Shown in pieces: positions 22,065 through 30,470 of a DNA stretch of 30,479 bases. The DNA lies in contig CAZGSL010000026.1 of assembly GCA_964528445.1 (NCBI GenBank), positions 1 to 30,479 on the forward strand. The letters are read 5' to 3'. How positions within the stretch are numbered: position 1 is the stretch's first letter; the number at the start of each line of letters is the position of its first letter. Made by a program: the position numbers and the translations under genes. The DNA is from JAXHMM01 sp964528445 (GTDB taxonomy: Bacteria; Bacteroidota; Rhodothermia; Balneolales; Balneolaceae). The notes beneath the pieces are model-generated. The model was not told the DNA's origin and did no database searches. It saw only the letters and a program-made list of their open reading frames with translations.

Positions 22065-22610
22065 TTAAGAATTTATTTTTTTCTGGTAGCATCGGTTCAG
22101 ACGCTTGATGATACGGTGCTTGCGGGTCCAGGCGTTATTGATGCTGATGCCGAAGTGATCGGCCACAGTCTGGGCGTCCGTATCGGGATGTTCAAACCAA
22201 TAGTCGATAAATTCCCGGTGCTCCTTTTTCAGCTCATTCAGACACTCCTTGAGAATCTTCTGTTGCTCCTTGTCCAGTAAATCGGCAAGCTGCCGGGGAG
22301 CGTGGTGGCTGGAGTCGGGAAGACGGTCGTAGGGCTTCTCCCTTCGTTTCTCCAACAATTTCAGGTACTGGTTCCGACAGGTGGTGAGAAAATAGGAAAA
22401 AAGCTGGTTCGGTTTCCGGATCCTGTCCTCCTGAACGGCCGTTATGGAAACCAGCAGCGATTCCTGAACGCAGTCCCGTGCATCCTCAAACGTGGCGTTC
22501 ATGTGGATTTCAAGGAAACGAATCAGACGCGGGCGAATTTCATCCAGCATCCGGTTGGCGCTTTCATAGTCGTTGTTGCGTAGTGCCTCTACCAGACTTG
22601 AATAATCCAT
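22065..22610 (-). CDS. ECF-type RNA polymerase sigma factor
   Basis: From the ATG at 22610 the protein has 181 residues, the usual ECF size. Region 2 includes DARDCVQESLLVSITAV (about 43-59), matching the core-binding DxxQExF pattern with Leu instead of Phe. Region 4 near 118-175 contains the helix-turn-helix VADHFGISINNAWTRKHRIIKRL. The linker is short and there is no region 1.1 or 3. An ATG at 22652 would add 14 residues (LAIDCWVGIPIRH) that do not look like sigma. It is followed by the membrane TPR gene and is divergent from scpA. It probably directs its own operon, but no target site could be identified. Confidence 0.85.
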   Translation of the reverse strand: MDYSSLVEALRNNDYESANRMLDEIRPRLIRFLEIHMNATFEDARDCVQESLLVSITAVQEDRIRKPNQLFSYFLTTCRNQYLKLLEKRREKPYDRLPDSSHHAPRQLADLLDKEQQKILKECLNELKKEHREFIDYWFEHPDTDAQTVADHFGISINNAWTRKHRIIKRLNRCYQKKINS

Positions 22611-22735
22611 GTGTCGTATTGGTATCCCCACCCAGCAGTCGATTGCTAACATAATGAAATTCCGGTACTATTAAACGAAAAATTTACGCGACCCCTCTCG
22701 GCCCGGGGACTCATGCTATTAAAAACCCCGATATT

Positions 22736-22768
22736 TTTGTTTATTGAGCTGTTGGAGGTGTATATTAC
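22736..22768 (+). promoter_or_regulatory. Candidate promoter of scpA
   Basis: TTTG (22736-22739) and TATATTAC (22761-22768) are separated by 21 bases. The second box matches TAnnTTTG at four of the six fixed bases. The ATG at 22807 is 38 bases further on. It lies in the roughly 200-base space between the divergent sigma gene and scpA. Confidence 0.35.
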
Positions 22769-22806
22769 CGAGTATCCACCCGAAAGCGTATTTTCCCTGA
22801 CCCGGT

Positions 22807-23568
22807 ATGTATCGCGTACGGCTGAAAAATTTTGAGGGCCCCCTCGACCTGCTTCTCTTCTTCATCAAGAGAGACGAGCTCGATATTTACAACATCCCCA
22901 TCTCCTACATCACGGAGCAGTTCCTGGAATACCTTCACATGCTGGAGGAGCTGGACCTGGACGTGGCCAGTGAATTCATCCTCATGGCCAGCATGCTGAT
23001 GTCGATCAAGGCCCGCATGATGCTGCCGCGGGAGGGAGGCGATGAAGAGGAAATCGACGAGCACGATCCCCGCTACGAACTGGTCCAGCGGCTGCTTGAG
23101 TATAAGCGCTACAAGGAGATGGGAGAAAAGATGTCGGTGATGGAGGAGGAAGCGAACAAAATTCGCTACCGGGGATATCACGAAGTGGACCATGTGGAGA
23201 AACAGGCTTCCGGTGAGGCCCTGAAAGATGTGACCATGTTCGAGCTCATGGCCGCATTCAACCGGGTACTTAACGAGATGAAAGAGAAGAAGAGTGTCCA
23301 CCGGGTCGAGAAAATTCAGGTTACGGTCGAGGAGCAGAGCGAATACATTCTCAATCTTTTGCAAAACCGGGGACGGACCTCCTTCCGGGACATCTGCCGG
23401 GAGCTGAACAGCAAAACACTGGTTGTGATCACGTTTCTGGCGGTTCTGGAGATGCTGAAGGAACGACAGATAAACCTCTATATCGAGGACGAGGATCCGA
23501 CCTGTTTCTACATTGATCTGAAGCCGGTGGATGAAATCATCGGAAGTGCCGAAACTGCCAGCACATAA
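22807..23568 (+). CDS. scpA: Segregation and condensation protein A
   Basis: ScpA is the kleisin that bridges SMC heads with ScpB to form the condensin complex. The 253-residue sequence starts YRVRLKNFEGPLDLLLFFIKRDELDIYNIPIS, the conserved N-terminal SMC-binding region. It has the central stretch FILMASMLMSIKARMMLPR and a helical linker, then a winged-helix end (REL-NSKTLVVITFLAVLEMLKERQINL, about 198-225). The gene is intact and of normal length. scpB and smc are not nearby. The M28 peptidase gene follows 20 bases later, so both probably share a transcript. Confidence 0.95.
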   Translation: MYRVRLKNFEGPLDLLLFFIKRDELDIYNIPISYITEQFLEYLHMLEELDLDVASEFILMASMLMSIKARMMLPREGGDEEEIDEHDPRYELVQRLLEYKRYKEMGEKMSVMEEEANKIRYRGYHEVDHVEKQASGEALKDVTMFELMAAFNRVLNEMKEKKSVHRVEKIQVTVEEQSEYILNLLQNRGRTSFRDICRELNSKTLVVITFLAVLEMLKERQINLYIEDEDPTCFYIDLKPVDEIIGSAETAST

Positions 23569-23588
23569 ATCCTAAATGTCATTACAGC

Positions 23589-25310
23589 ATGAAATACTGT
23601 TTTCGCGAAGTCGCCTTTCCCCTCCTCTTCCTCTTTCTTTTCGCGGCCTGTAACACATCCCCGGATCGTGTCCCCTCTAAATTCACCTCGGATCACTCCC
23701 CGGAGGAGTGGAACGCCGCGTTGCTGGAATACCAGGATCGGATCGCCCCTGAATTCATGCGTCCCCGGCTGAACGCCTTCGCTCACGATTCGATGGAGGG
23801 AAGGGAGACCGGAACGCGGGGACTGGAAAAAGCCGCGGATTACCTGGCCCGGCAGTACCGGGAAATGGGCTTGAAGCCCGTGGGCGGCGACGGCAGCTAT
23901 TTTCAACACTTTACCCTGACCTCCACCCGTCCCGACAGCATGATCTATACGGTTTCCGACACCTCGGGGAGCCGGGTACTGGACCGCTCGGTCTCCTCGG
24001 CGGATTCCCGCGGCCGGTTTATGCGTGTATTTGGGGAGGAGGGAACCTTTGAGGGAGAGATCGTTTTTGCCGGTTTCGGGGTGAACGACTCCGCACGGGG
24101 AGTGTCTCACCTTGAGGGGGTCGACCTGGAGGGCAAATGGGTGATGGCCTACCAGGATATTCCCGGAATTGTGGAAGGAGATACGCTCATTGATCCCTCC
24201 GTAAACAGCCGGAGCAGGTTTGCGTCCGCAGTCAATGAACAGGGAGCGCTGGGACTCCTTCTTATTCCCGAGATGACGCCCGAAGAATTTGAAGAGGAGG
24301 CGGCGCAGGAACAGGAGAGCTACGGGGAGCCCGGGGGCATGCGGCTTGCCTATCGTGATCAGGAGGATGGGGATGGCAGCGGAACCGGATACAACCTGGT
24401 GCATCCGGAACTGGCGGCCCGAATACTGGGATTGCAGGACGGCGATTCACTGGAGGAGCATCGTCAGAGTCTTGTCGACAACCTTTCCGATTTTCAACCG
24501 GAATCTACCGGCTACGAGCTCTCACAGCGTTATTACGCGGGTGAAGTAACCACCGATACCAGGAATGTGGCGGCCTTTCTGGAGGGGGGAGATCCGGAGG
24601 TGAGCGATGAGGTGGTGGTCCTGACTTCCCATTACGACCATGTGGGAATCGGCCGGCCGGACAGTACCGGCGACCGGATCTACAACGGTGCCGACGACGA
24701 CGGCAGCGGAACCGTCGGCCTTCTGAACGTGGCCAGGGCATTTGCCGATGCGGCCGCCGACAGCATCAGGCCCCGGCGAAGTATCCTCTTTCTGAATGTC
24801 TCCGCCGAGGAGAAGGGGCTGTTGGGTTCCCGGTACTACTCCGACCACCCTCTGTTCCCGATGGAGAAAACGGTTGCCAATTTGAACGTGGATATGATCG
24901 GGCGTGTCGATTCGCAACACTTGGAGAATAACGTCACCGACTACACTTACATCATCGGGGGACGCATTATCTCCTCGGATCTTGAACGGCTGCTTTCGGC
25001 CGCCAACGAACGGTCGGGGCAAGTCATTCTGGAAGACCGGTACAACGACCTTGAGGATCCCAACCAGTTTTATCGGCGCAGCGACCACTGGAACTTCGGA
25101 AGGCTGGGCGTGCCCTTCGCGTTTTTCTTCACCGGGGTGCACGAGGACTATCACCGGCCCTCGGACGAAGTGGAAAAAATACAATTTGGCAAGCTGAGCA
25201 GGATCGTACGGACCATCTACGCGACGGCTGCCATGACCGCCAATACCGAAGAACCCCCTCAGGTGGATAACCAGGAGTTTATTGAGATAACCCAGTCAGA
25301 CTCCCGCTAG
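23589..25310 (+). CDS. M28 family zinc metallopeptidase, lipoprotein
   Basis: The 573-residue protein has a lipobox (LFLFAAC, Cys21 as lipidation site), so it is probably outer-membrane or periplasmic. Between about 140 and 320 lies an inserted PA-like domain. The catalytic domain shows the M28 zinc ligands: H348 and D350 in SHYDHVG, D370 or its neighbour in GADDDGSG as bridging metal ligand, the catalytic E407 with E408 (SAEEKGLLGS), D435 in NVDMIGR and H522 in EDYHRPSDE. It should be a co-catalytic dizinc aminopeptidase. The start codon is 20 bases after scpA. It converges with the CHAT gene 12 bases away. Confidence 0.9.
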   Translation: MKYCFREVAFPLLFLFLFAACNTSPDRVPSKFTSDHSPEEWNAALLEYQDRIAPEFMRPRLNAFAHDSMEGRETGTRGLEKAADYLARQYREMGLKPVGGDGSYFQHFTLTSTRPDSMIYTVSDTSGSRVLDRSVSSADSRGRFMRVFGEEGTFEGEIVFAGFGVNDSARGVSHLEGVDLEGKWVMAYQDIPGIVEGDTLIDPSVNSRSRFASAVNEQGALGLLLIPEMTPEEFEEEAAQEQESYGEPGGMRLAYRDQEDGDGSGTGYNLVHPELAARILGLQDGDSLEEHRQSLVDNLSDFQPESTGYELSQRYYAGEVTTDTRNVAAFLEGGDPEVSDEVVVLTSHYDHVGIGRPDSTGDRIYNGADDDGSGTVGLLNVARAFADAAADSIRPRRSILFLNVSAEEKGLLGSRYYSDHPLFPMEKTVANLNVDMIGRVDSQHLENNVTDYTYIIGGRIISSDLERLLSAANERSGQVILEDRYNDLEDPNQFYRRSDHWNFGRLGVPFAFFFTGVHEDYHRPSDEVEKIQFGKLSRIVRTIYATAAMTANTEEPPQVDNQEFIEITQSDSR

Positions 25311-25322
25311 AGACCGGTTCGC

Positions 25323-28286
25323 CTAACGGCCTACCGAAATAAAGGGGGCCCAGTAAACCGGGTGGTGATACCGGGGATGGGCGATCATCTCCAGCTTGGC
25401 CTCCCGCAGGGCCCCGGCGATCTCTCCGTAGGGAATGGAGCGTTCCCACCCGGCCCAACGGCTGAATCGCTCCCATAAAGAGTTTCCGGAGGCAGGCGAG
25501 CTCGTCAGGTTTTTGTAGAAGGTTCTCATCAGGTGGGAGGTGGATCGATCGTACACATTCCACAAGCTGACTACGACCGCGGGGGCGCCGGCATAGAAAA
25601 AGGAGCGCTGCATTCCGAGGATGCCCTCGCCGTTCACCAGTTTTCCCATTCCCGTATTGCAGGCGCTCAGCACGACCAGCCGGGTATCCAGGTTGAGACG
25701 GTAGATTTCCGAGCTCCGCAGCAGGCCATCCTCAGAGGAGGTCGCCCCGATTTCACCCGAAGCCCGGAGGCTGAGGCCGCTCAGGGCGGGTTGGTCTTCG
25801 TCGATGAGCCCGTGGGTGGCCAGGTGGATATACCGGAAGGAGCCGTATTGCAGGATCTGTTTTACCCGCCCCTCGGAAACCTGGTTGCCCTTCAGAAGGG
25901 TCGCCCTCCCGAAGTATGAGGCGATCGAATCGATCTCCGTGACCGTGGAGGGGAGCAGGCTCAGGGACTGCCGTTTTTCTCCGCCGAGGCTTCCCGAGGG
26001 GGCGAAGTCCGATCCCGCCACCGCGAGCAGTTCCTCCCTGGACTCTCGATCCTTCGACTCCAGCAGCTGAAGGCTGGTCAGGGACGGCGCGTATTTAACG
26101 GCTCTCTCCTCGATCAAATATTGTCCCCCCTCTCTGAGGGCTTCGAAGGGGAGGTAGGCCAGCGGTCCGTCAGGCACAATAATCAGCTGGCGGTGAGGTT
26201 CCAGCTGTTCCTCCACAGGCTCCAGGAGAAGGCGGTAGAGCGCTTCGGAATGGGTGTTAATCTCGGAGAGGGATTCGCGGCCCACAATGGCCTGCCTGAA
26301 TTGCCGGACCTTTTCGGTCAGCAGTTCCCCCGGCCCCCGGTCACCCTCTTGCAGGGAAACGGAGCGTACTATGGCATTATCCGGCGTTATGACGAAAATA
26401 AGCAGGTCCCGGGGCGTGACCGCATACTCCAGGATGGCGGTATTGGAGGGACAGAGCTCACGAGCCTGCTCCAGGCTCACCGGTTCGGGCAGCCGCAGCT
26501 GCTTGTACTCTTCGTAGCTGTCCGAGAGCTCGTTCTGATAGGCGGCAAAGGAGAACTCTTCCTGCTGAATGAGACGGTTCAGGGAATCCAGCCCTGCTGT
26601 ATCCTCCAGGGACTGTCGCTGTAAATAGAGCTGGTGAAGCCGATCCAGCCGGCTGTTTCGCTCCAGGCGGACCTCCTCCGGCAGCCGTTCACCTATGCCG
26701 AGGGAGGCTTCCTGCAGATCATCGGAGAGCGTTCGGGCCTTGGAAGCTTCCACCAGTTCGTAGGCCTCCTTCACCGACCCCGAGTGGTCAATGGTACGGG
26801 AAGCCAGGCTGAGGTAGAAGCCGGCATACTGCTCCAGGTAATCCTGCCTCATGCGGCTGGCGGCTCCCACCTGCTCCCGGTTGCGTTCAATCAGCTCGAC
26901 GGCTCTCCGGCCGTACCAGAGAGTACTGTCGGAACCGATACGGTCGAAGGTATTGGAAATCCATATGAGGGGGGCCAGCTCCCGGGTGTGGATCCGGTTT
27001 CTGCTCTGCCGATAGGAACGTTTAAAAAGTGTCAGAGCCTCTCCAAAGTTCTCACGGGCATACGCCAGCCGCCCCTCCCAGAAATCCGCGTCCGCCATCA
27101 GGGCGGCACTGCCGGTGGAGTCGGCCAGGTGCCTGCTCTCCGCCAGGTACATCGAAGCCACATTGAAATTCCCCCTCTCCATGTTGACTTTGGCCAGATC
27201 CCAGTAGGAGGAGGCGAGGTCATGGGGATTTCCGATCTCCCTGCGGTACTCCAGGGACTGCCGGTAGTAGGTGAGCGCCTCCTCCCTTCTGTCCAGGTCC
27301 CACATACGGTTTCCGACGTTCCGGTAGATGCTGGCCAGCTTGTCGCGCACCTCCAGTCCCTCCAAGAGGTCCAGGCTGCGCCGATAGTAGTCAAGGGCAG
27401 TTTCGGGATCGCCCATGGCGGAGTAGAGAACGCCGATATTGTTCAGGGTCTGGGCAGTTTCGGCCGGCTGTCCCGCCTGCCGGCGGTACTCCAGGCTTTT
27501 CTGGTAGGCTACCAGGGCCTGGTCGTAGTGTCCCATCTCCTTCTGCACCAGCCCGATATTGTCGTATATGGTGGCCAGGTTGCTGACATTGTTCACCCGG
27601 AGGCGTATCTTCAGGCTTTCGTTGAGCTGTTCAAGGGCACGGTCGTAGAGGCCCAGGTCGTGATACAGCATGCCGATGTTGTTGAGCGCCCGTGCGATGT
27701 TTTCCCGAAGCGCGTTCCCGCTGCTGTCCCGGCTCTCGTCCCGAAAGAAATCGAGCGCCTGCCGCCGGTAGTCGAGCGATTTCGCATACTCGCCCCTCAG
27801 CCGGTAGGTTTGCCCCAGGTTATTGTATATCGAACCGATAAGCTGGATGTCGCCCGACTTGCGGGCGGGGGGAAGTGCGGACTCAAAATGGGTGAGGGCG
27901 GAATCGAGCTTCCCCTGCCGGTTAAACACCAGTCCCAGTCCGCTGTGGAGAAATCCCCGGTAGTAGTCGTCGATCAATGGGCCCCCCTCCTCCAGGAGTT
28001 CCCGGTAGAGCTGAATGGATCGCTCCAGCCGGCTGCGCTGGTTGAGGATCTCCGCGAGATAGAGGCCGGAACTGAGCCAGTTCGTGCTGTCTCCCTCCTC
28101 CCGGAATAGCGCATGGGCCCGCTCAAACAGCGGTTCGGCCCGGTCCAGGTTCCCGCTGTTGTAGAAGGAGATCCCCCGCTGGAAGAGGGAGTCGGCCCGG
28201 GATCCCTCCTGGGCGGCGGCCGCAAGGGGCAGCATAAATAGGGAAAATACCGCCAGGTATACTTTCAATGGGTCAAACGTATGCAT
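25323..28286 (-). CDS. Secreted TPR-CHAT (caspase-like) protein
   Basis: The 987-residue protein has a signal peptide (VYLAVFSLFMLPLAAAAQ, residues about 9-26) and then a long array of tetratricopeptide repeats at about 30-450, such as YNNLGQTYRLRGEYAKSLDY, LNNIGMLYHDLGLYDRALEQ and LNNIGVLYSAMGDPETALDY. A helical linker follows at about 500-640. The C-terminal CHAT domain (about 690-987) contains the caspase-like dyad: His825 in HLATHGL and Cys876 in LSACNTGMG. Both are intact. CHAT proteins belong to the caspase-hemoglobinase clan; some are peptidases cutting specific partners. Here the signal sequence indicates export. The sigma/TPR pair lies about 2.7 kb beyond its 3' end on the same strand, separated by the scpA-M28 pair. 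Confidence 0.85.
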   Translation of the reverse strand: MHTFDPLKVYLAVFSLFMLPLAAAAQEGSRADSLFQRGISFYNSGNLDRAEPLFERAHALFREEGDSTNWLSSGLYLAEILNQRSRLERSIQLYRELLEEGGPLIDDYYRGFLHSGLGLVFNRQGKLDSALTHFESALPPARKSGDIQLIGSIYNNLGQTYRLRGEYAKSLDYRRQALDFFRDESRDSSGNALRENIARALNNIGMLYHDLGLYDRALEQLNESLKIRLRVNNVSNLATIYDNIGLVQKEMGHYDQALVAYQKSLEYRRQAGQPAETAQTLNNIGVLYSAMGDPETALDYYRRSLDLLEGLEVRDKLASIYRNVGNRMWDLDRREEALTYYRQSLEYRREIGNPHDLASSYWDLAKVNMERGNFNVASMYLAESRHLADSTGSAALMADADFWEGRLAYARENFGEALTLFKRSYRQSRNRIHTRELAPLIWISNTFDRIGSDSTLWYGRRAVELIERNREQVGAASRMRQDYLEQYAGFYLSLASRTIDHSGSVKEAYELVEASKARTLSDDLQEASLGIGERLPEEVRLERNSRLDRLHQLYLQRQSLEDTAGLDSLNRLIQQEEFSFAAYQNELSDSYEEYKQLRLPEPVSLEQARELCPSNTAILEYAVTPRDLLIFVITPDNAIVRSVSLQEGDRGPGELLTEKVRQFRQAIVGRESLSEINTHSEALYRLLLEPVEEQLEPHRQLIIVPDGPLAYLPFEALREGGQYLIEERAVKYAPSLTSLQLLESKDRESREELLAVAGSDFAPSGSLGGEKRQSLSLLPSTVTEIDSIASYFGRATLLKGNQVSEGRVKQILQYGSFRYIHLATHGLIDEDQPALSGLSLRASGEIGATSSEDGLLRSSEIYRLNLDTRLVVLSACNTGMGKLVNGEGILGMQRSFFYAGAPAVVVSLWNVYDRSTSHLMRTFYKNLTSSPASGNSLWERFSRWAGWERSIPYGEIAGALREAKLEMIAHPRYHHPVYWAPFISVGR

Positions 28287-28331
28287 GCCGTCCGCAGTTT
28301 TTTACCAGTGTACCGGGAAGATGCAAAAATT

Positions 28332-28361
28332 TTTGAGGTGTGCAATGTTTTTATATAATGG
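28332..28361 (+). promoter_or_regulatory. Candidate promoter of the small ORF
   Basis: TTTG (28332-28335) is followed after 18 bases by TATAATGG (28354-28361), which also contains a TATAAT hexamer. Transcription would begin near 28367, about 60 bases before the ATG at 28426. It lies in the non-coding gap between the CHAT gene and ftsY. Confidence 0.33.
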
Positions 28362-28425
28362 AATGAGGAGACGTGGGGTTAGAGTCCCTCCCAGGACGTA
28401 ACCGCAAACCAGATCAGGAGAAAAG

Positions 28426-28542
28426 ATGAAAACCGGAACATTCCGTCAAGAGAGATATACTGCGATAAACCCGGATCCGCCGCCGCCGGGTGATGATGAG
28501 TCGGATACCGATGAGGAGAAAGGGGGAACCGCCGGAGGGTAG
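28426..28542 (+). CDS. Possible small acidic peptide (38 aa)
   Basis: A 38-codon frame starts MKTGTFRQERY, continues with a four-Pro run and ends DDESDTDEEKGGTAGG, so it is acidic and disordered-looking. A purine-rich AGGAG (28416-28420) sits five bases before its ATG, and a promoter-like pair lies about 60 bases upstream. It ends two bases before the convergent ftsY stop, in an otherwise empty gap of 258 bases. No family is recognised. The main reason for doubt is its length; a minus-strand frame in the same place also exists but overlaps the ftsY end. Confidence 0.35.
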   Translation: MKTGTFRQERYTAINPDPPPPGDDESDTDEEKGGTAGG

Positions 28543-28544
28543 TG

Positions 28545-29510
28545 TCAGGTAACTTCGGAATCGCCGAACAGGGAGTGGACAAACAGCTCCCGGTCGAAGA
28601 TCTGCAGGTCCTCAATTTTTTCACCCACACCGATATATTTCACGGGCACTTCCAGTTCATGAGAAATGCCGAGAACGATTCCTCCCTTCGCCGTACCGTC
28701 AAGTTTGGTCAGCACCAGTCCGGTGATATCCACAAAGGAGGTAAAGGCCCGGGCTTGCTGCATCGCGTTCTGGCCGGTTGAGGCGTCCAGTACCAGGAGC
28801 ACCTCGTGAGGGGCGCCTTCCACCACCTTGCCCATTACCCGCTTGATCTTCGAAAGTTCGTCCATCAGGGATTTTTTGTTGTGGAGGCGACCCGCAGTAT
28901 CGACCAGCGCTACATCGGCATCCCTCGATTTTGCCGCCGATACGGTGTCGTAGGCCACCGCAGCGGGGTCGGCGCTCTGCCCCTGCTGTATGAGCGGCAC
29001 GCCGGCCCGTTCGCTCCAGATTCTGAGCTGGTCAACCGCGGCTGCCCGGAAGGTATCCGCTGCTCCAAGCATAACTTTTTTCCCGGCGGTTTTATAGAGA
29101 TGAGCCAGTTTGCCGATGGTCGTGGTTTTTCCCACTCCGTTTACCCCCACCACCATAATAATGTGAGGTTTTTCGGGAAATTCCGCGTCAAATTCCGCGG
29201 GTTTGTCCCTTCCGGTCTCTTTCAGCAGGGCCGTGATCTCCTCTCTCAGAATATTCCGCAATTCGTCGCTGCCGGTGTATTTCTCCCTGGACACCCTCTC
29301 CTCTATACGGTCGATAATCTCTATGGTGGTTTTAACACCCACGTCTGAGGTAATCAATATCTCCTCCAGCTTGTCCAGCACCGAGGCGTCCACCGTATCC
29401 TTGCCGGCGATGGCTTTCCCGATCTTTTCGAGCAGGCCGGCCCGGCTTTTTTCTACACCCTTTTCCACTTTCTCCTTTTTACGGAGTCCTATTTTTTCCA
29501 GAAATCCCAT
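28545..29510 (-). CDS. ftsY: Signal recognition particle receptor FtsY
   Basis: FtsY docks ribosome-SRP complexes at the membrane through a GTPase pair with Ffh. The 321-residue form has only a short basic N-terminus (FLEKIGLRKKEKVEKGVEK) instead of the long acidic A domain. Helices of the N domain occupy about 20-105. G-domain motifs are all present: GVNGVGKT (122-129), DTFRAAA (152-158), DTAGR (204-208) and TKLDGTAKGG (268-277). It follows the CDP-alcohol phosphatidyltransferase gene by eight bases, last in a three-gene minus-strand run. Confidence 0.97.
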   Translation of the reverse strand: MGFLEKIGLRKKEKVEKGVEKSRAGLLEKIGKAIAGKDTVDASVLDKLEEILITSDVGVKTTIEIIDRIEERVSREKYTGSDELRNILREEITALLKETGRDKPAEFDAEFPEKPHIIMVVGVNGVGKTTTIGKLAHLYKTAGKKVMLGAADTFRAAAVDQLRIWSERAGVPLIQQGQSADPAAVAYDTVSAAKSRDADVALVDTAGRLHNKKSLMDELSKIKRVMGKVVEGAPHEVLLVLDASTGQNAMQQARAFTSFVDITGLVLTKLDGTAKGGIVLGISHELEVPVKYIGVGEKIEDLQIFDRELFVHSLFGDSEVT

Positions 29511-29518
29511 AATTGACG

Positions 29519-30109
29519 TTACCTGAATTCGGAGCCGTGCCTGATTTTATTGAAGCGATGAAAATAGTCAATGAAGGAGAGAATCATAAGCGCGATCGCG
29601 TTTCCCAGGAAAAAAGTGTGGACCCCATGGGCGGCGGGAAAGAAAAATACGCTCAGCCAGTAGAGTGCCAGGGCGTTAACGCTTACTTTTCCCGAGTATA
29701 CCGCCATGGCGACCTTTCCCCGGGTCCACCGTATCCAGAGCGATCCCCACATGATCAGGAGATCCCGCAGCACCACCATTATAAAAAACCAGAGGGGAAC
29801 CAGCCCGATCCATACGGTATACCCGAAAAGGAGAAATGCGCATATTTTGTCCGCCAGCGGATCCAGTATTTTTCCCAGCTCCGAGACGCTTCCGGTTTTC
29901 CGCGCGACCCATCCGTCCAGGAAATCCGAAAGAATACCGTATGCGGCCAGCGCTATGATGAACGGACCCGCTTCTCCGCCGCTTGTCCGGTGCAGATAGA
30001 TGACCGGCAGTGCCACGATGATCCTGCTCAGGGAGATGAGGTTGGACCAGGTAAAGAGCAGGTTTTTGACAGCCCGGGATGGGCTGTCTGTTTGTCGTGC
30101 GTTGTTCAC
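29519..30109 (-). CDS. CDP-alcohol phosphatidyltransferase (PgsA-like)
   Basis: The 196-residue membrane enzyme shows the full CDP-alcohol phosphatidyltransferase signature D-x2-DG-x2-AR-x8-G-x3-D-x3-D, as DFLDGWVAR ... GKILDPLADK at about 63-90. Membrane segments are seen at about 20-37, 48-62, 92-125 and 145-175. By analogy it makes phosphatidylglycerolphosphate from CDP-diacylglycerol and glycerol-3-phosphate, but inositol- or archaetidyl-type acceptors cannot be excluded. The start is GTG at 30109, since no ATG occurs before the motif. It overlaps the stop of the upstream gene by four bases (GTGA), which suggests translational coupling. ftsY follows eight bases later. Confidence 0.88.
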   Translation of the reverse strand: MNNARQTDSPSRAVKNLLFTWSNLISLSRIIVALPVIYLHRTSGGEAGPFIIALAAYGILSDFLDGWVARKTGSVSELGKILDPLADKICAFLLFGYTVWIGLVPLWFFIMVVLRDLLIMWGSLWIRWTRGKVAMAVYSGKVSVNALALYWLSVFFFPAAHGVHTFFLGNAIALMILSFIDYFHRFNKIRHGSEFR

Positions 30110-30456
30110 GGTCTTCCGGTTTTCCGTATCAATCCCTCCTGCCTGGCGAGATCATAGAGAGACTGGTGCAGGTCGGCGTCGTTGATCTCCCCGCGGCGGA
30201 TCAGCTCCTCGACCTCGTCACCCCTGAGAAGCAGGATGCATCCCATTCTGTTGAGCTCCTCGTCAAACGACCGGGGATCGGCCAGGGAGAGTTTCTCGAG
30301 ATCTATTCCGTCCGGACTCTTCCTGAGATTTACCAGGCAGTAAAACGTATCCTGGTCGGTATCCTGATCTTCATCCCCGAAGCCGAAAATTTCCAGTTTT
30401 GTATCATCCTTGGAGAGCATGGTTGGGTTGCTGTTGAGATTGAGGATTTGATGCAT
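30106..30456 (-). CDS. Uncharacterised acidic protein upstream of pgsA
   Basis: The product has 116 residues from the ATG at 30456, or 104 from an ATG at 30420. It is acidic and soluble with no signal or membrane segment: GFGDEDQDTDQDTFYCLVNLRKSPDG, then a helical second half with FDEELNRMGCILLLRGDEVEELIRRGEI and LHQSLYDLARQEGLIRKTG. I do not recognise the family. Because its stop overlaps the pgsA start and pgsA is followed closely by ftsY, the three are probably one operon. A regulatory or structural role in phospholipid synthesis is only a guess. The promoter would be beyond the window. Confidence 0.7.
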   Translation of the reverse strand: MHQILNLNSNPTMLSKDDTKLEIFGFGDEDQDTDQDTFYCLVNLRKSPDGIDLEKLSLADPRSFDEELNRMGCILLLRGDEVEELIRRGEINDADLHQSLYDLARQEGLIRKTGRP

Positions 30457-30458
30457 GG

Positions 30459-30470
30459 TGAACCGGTTCA
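30459..30470. repeat. Perfect 12-base palindrome just before the last gene
   Basis: TGAACCGGTTCA occupies 30459-30470 and is a perfect palindrome two bases from the ATG at 30456. It could be an operator or part of an upstream coding sequence ending near here. The window ends nine bases further on, so the context cannot be judged. Confidence 0.35.

Noticed and set aside
22611..22652. Upstream ATG of the sigma factor gene
   Set aside because: The extra 14 residues are not sigma-like, and the ATG at 22610 gives the usual ECF length.
26634..28109. 491-residue plus-strand frame antisense to the TPR-CHAT gene
   Set aside because: Long because of GC-rich codon bias; sequence is repetitive shadow of the TPR array, with no start signal or family match.
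28379..28630. 83-residue minus-strand frame at the ftsY end
   Set aside because: It overlaps the ftsY 3' end in another frame, is Ser/Pro/His-rich without features, and the plus-strand alternative has better signals.
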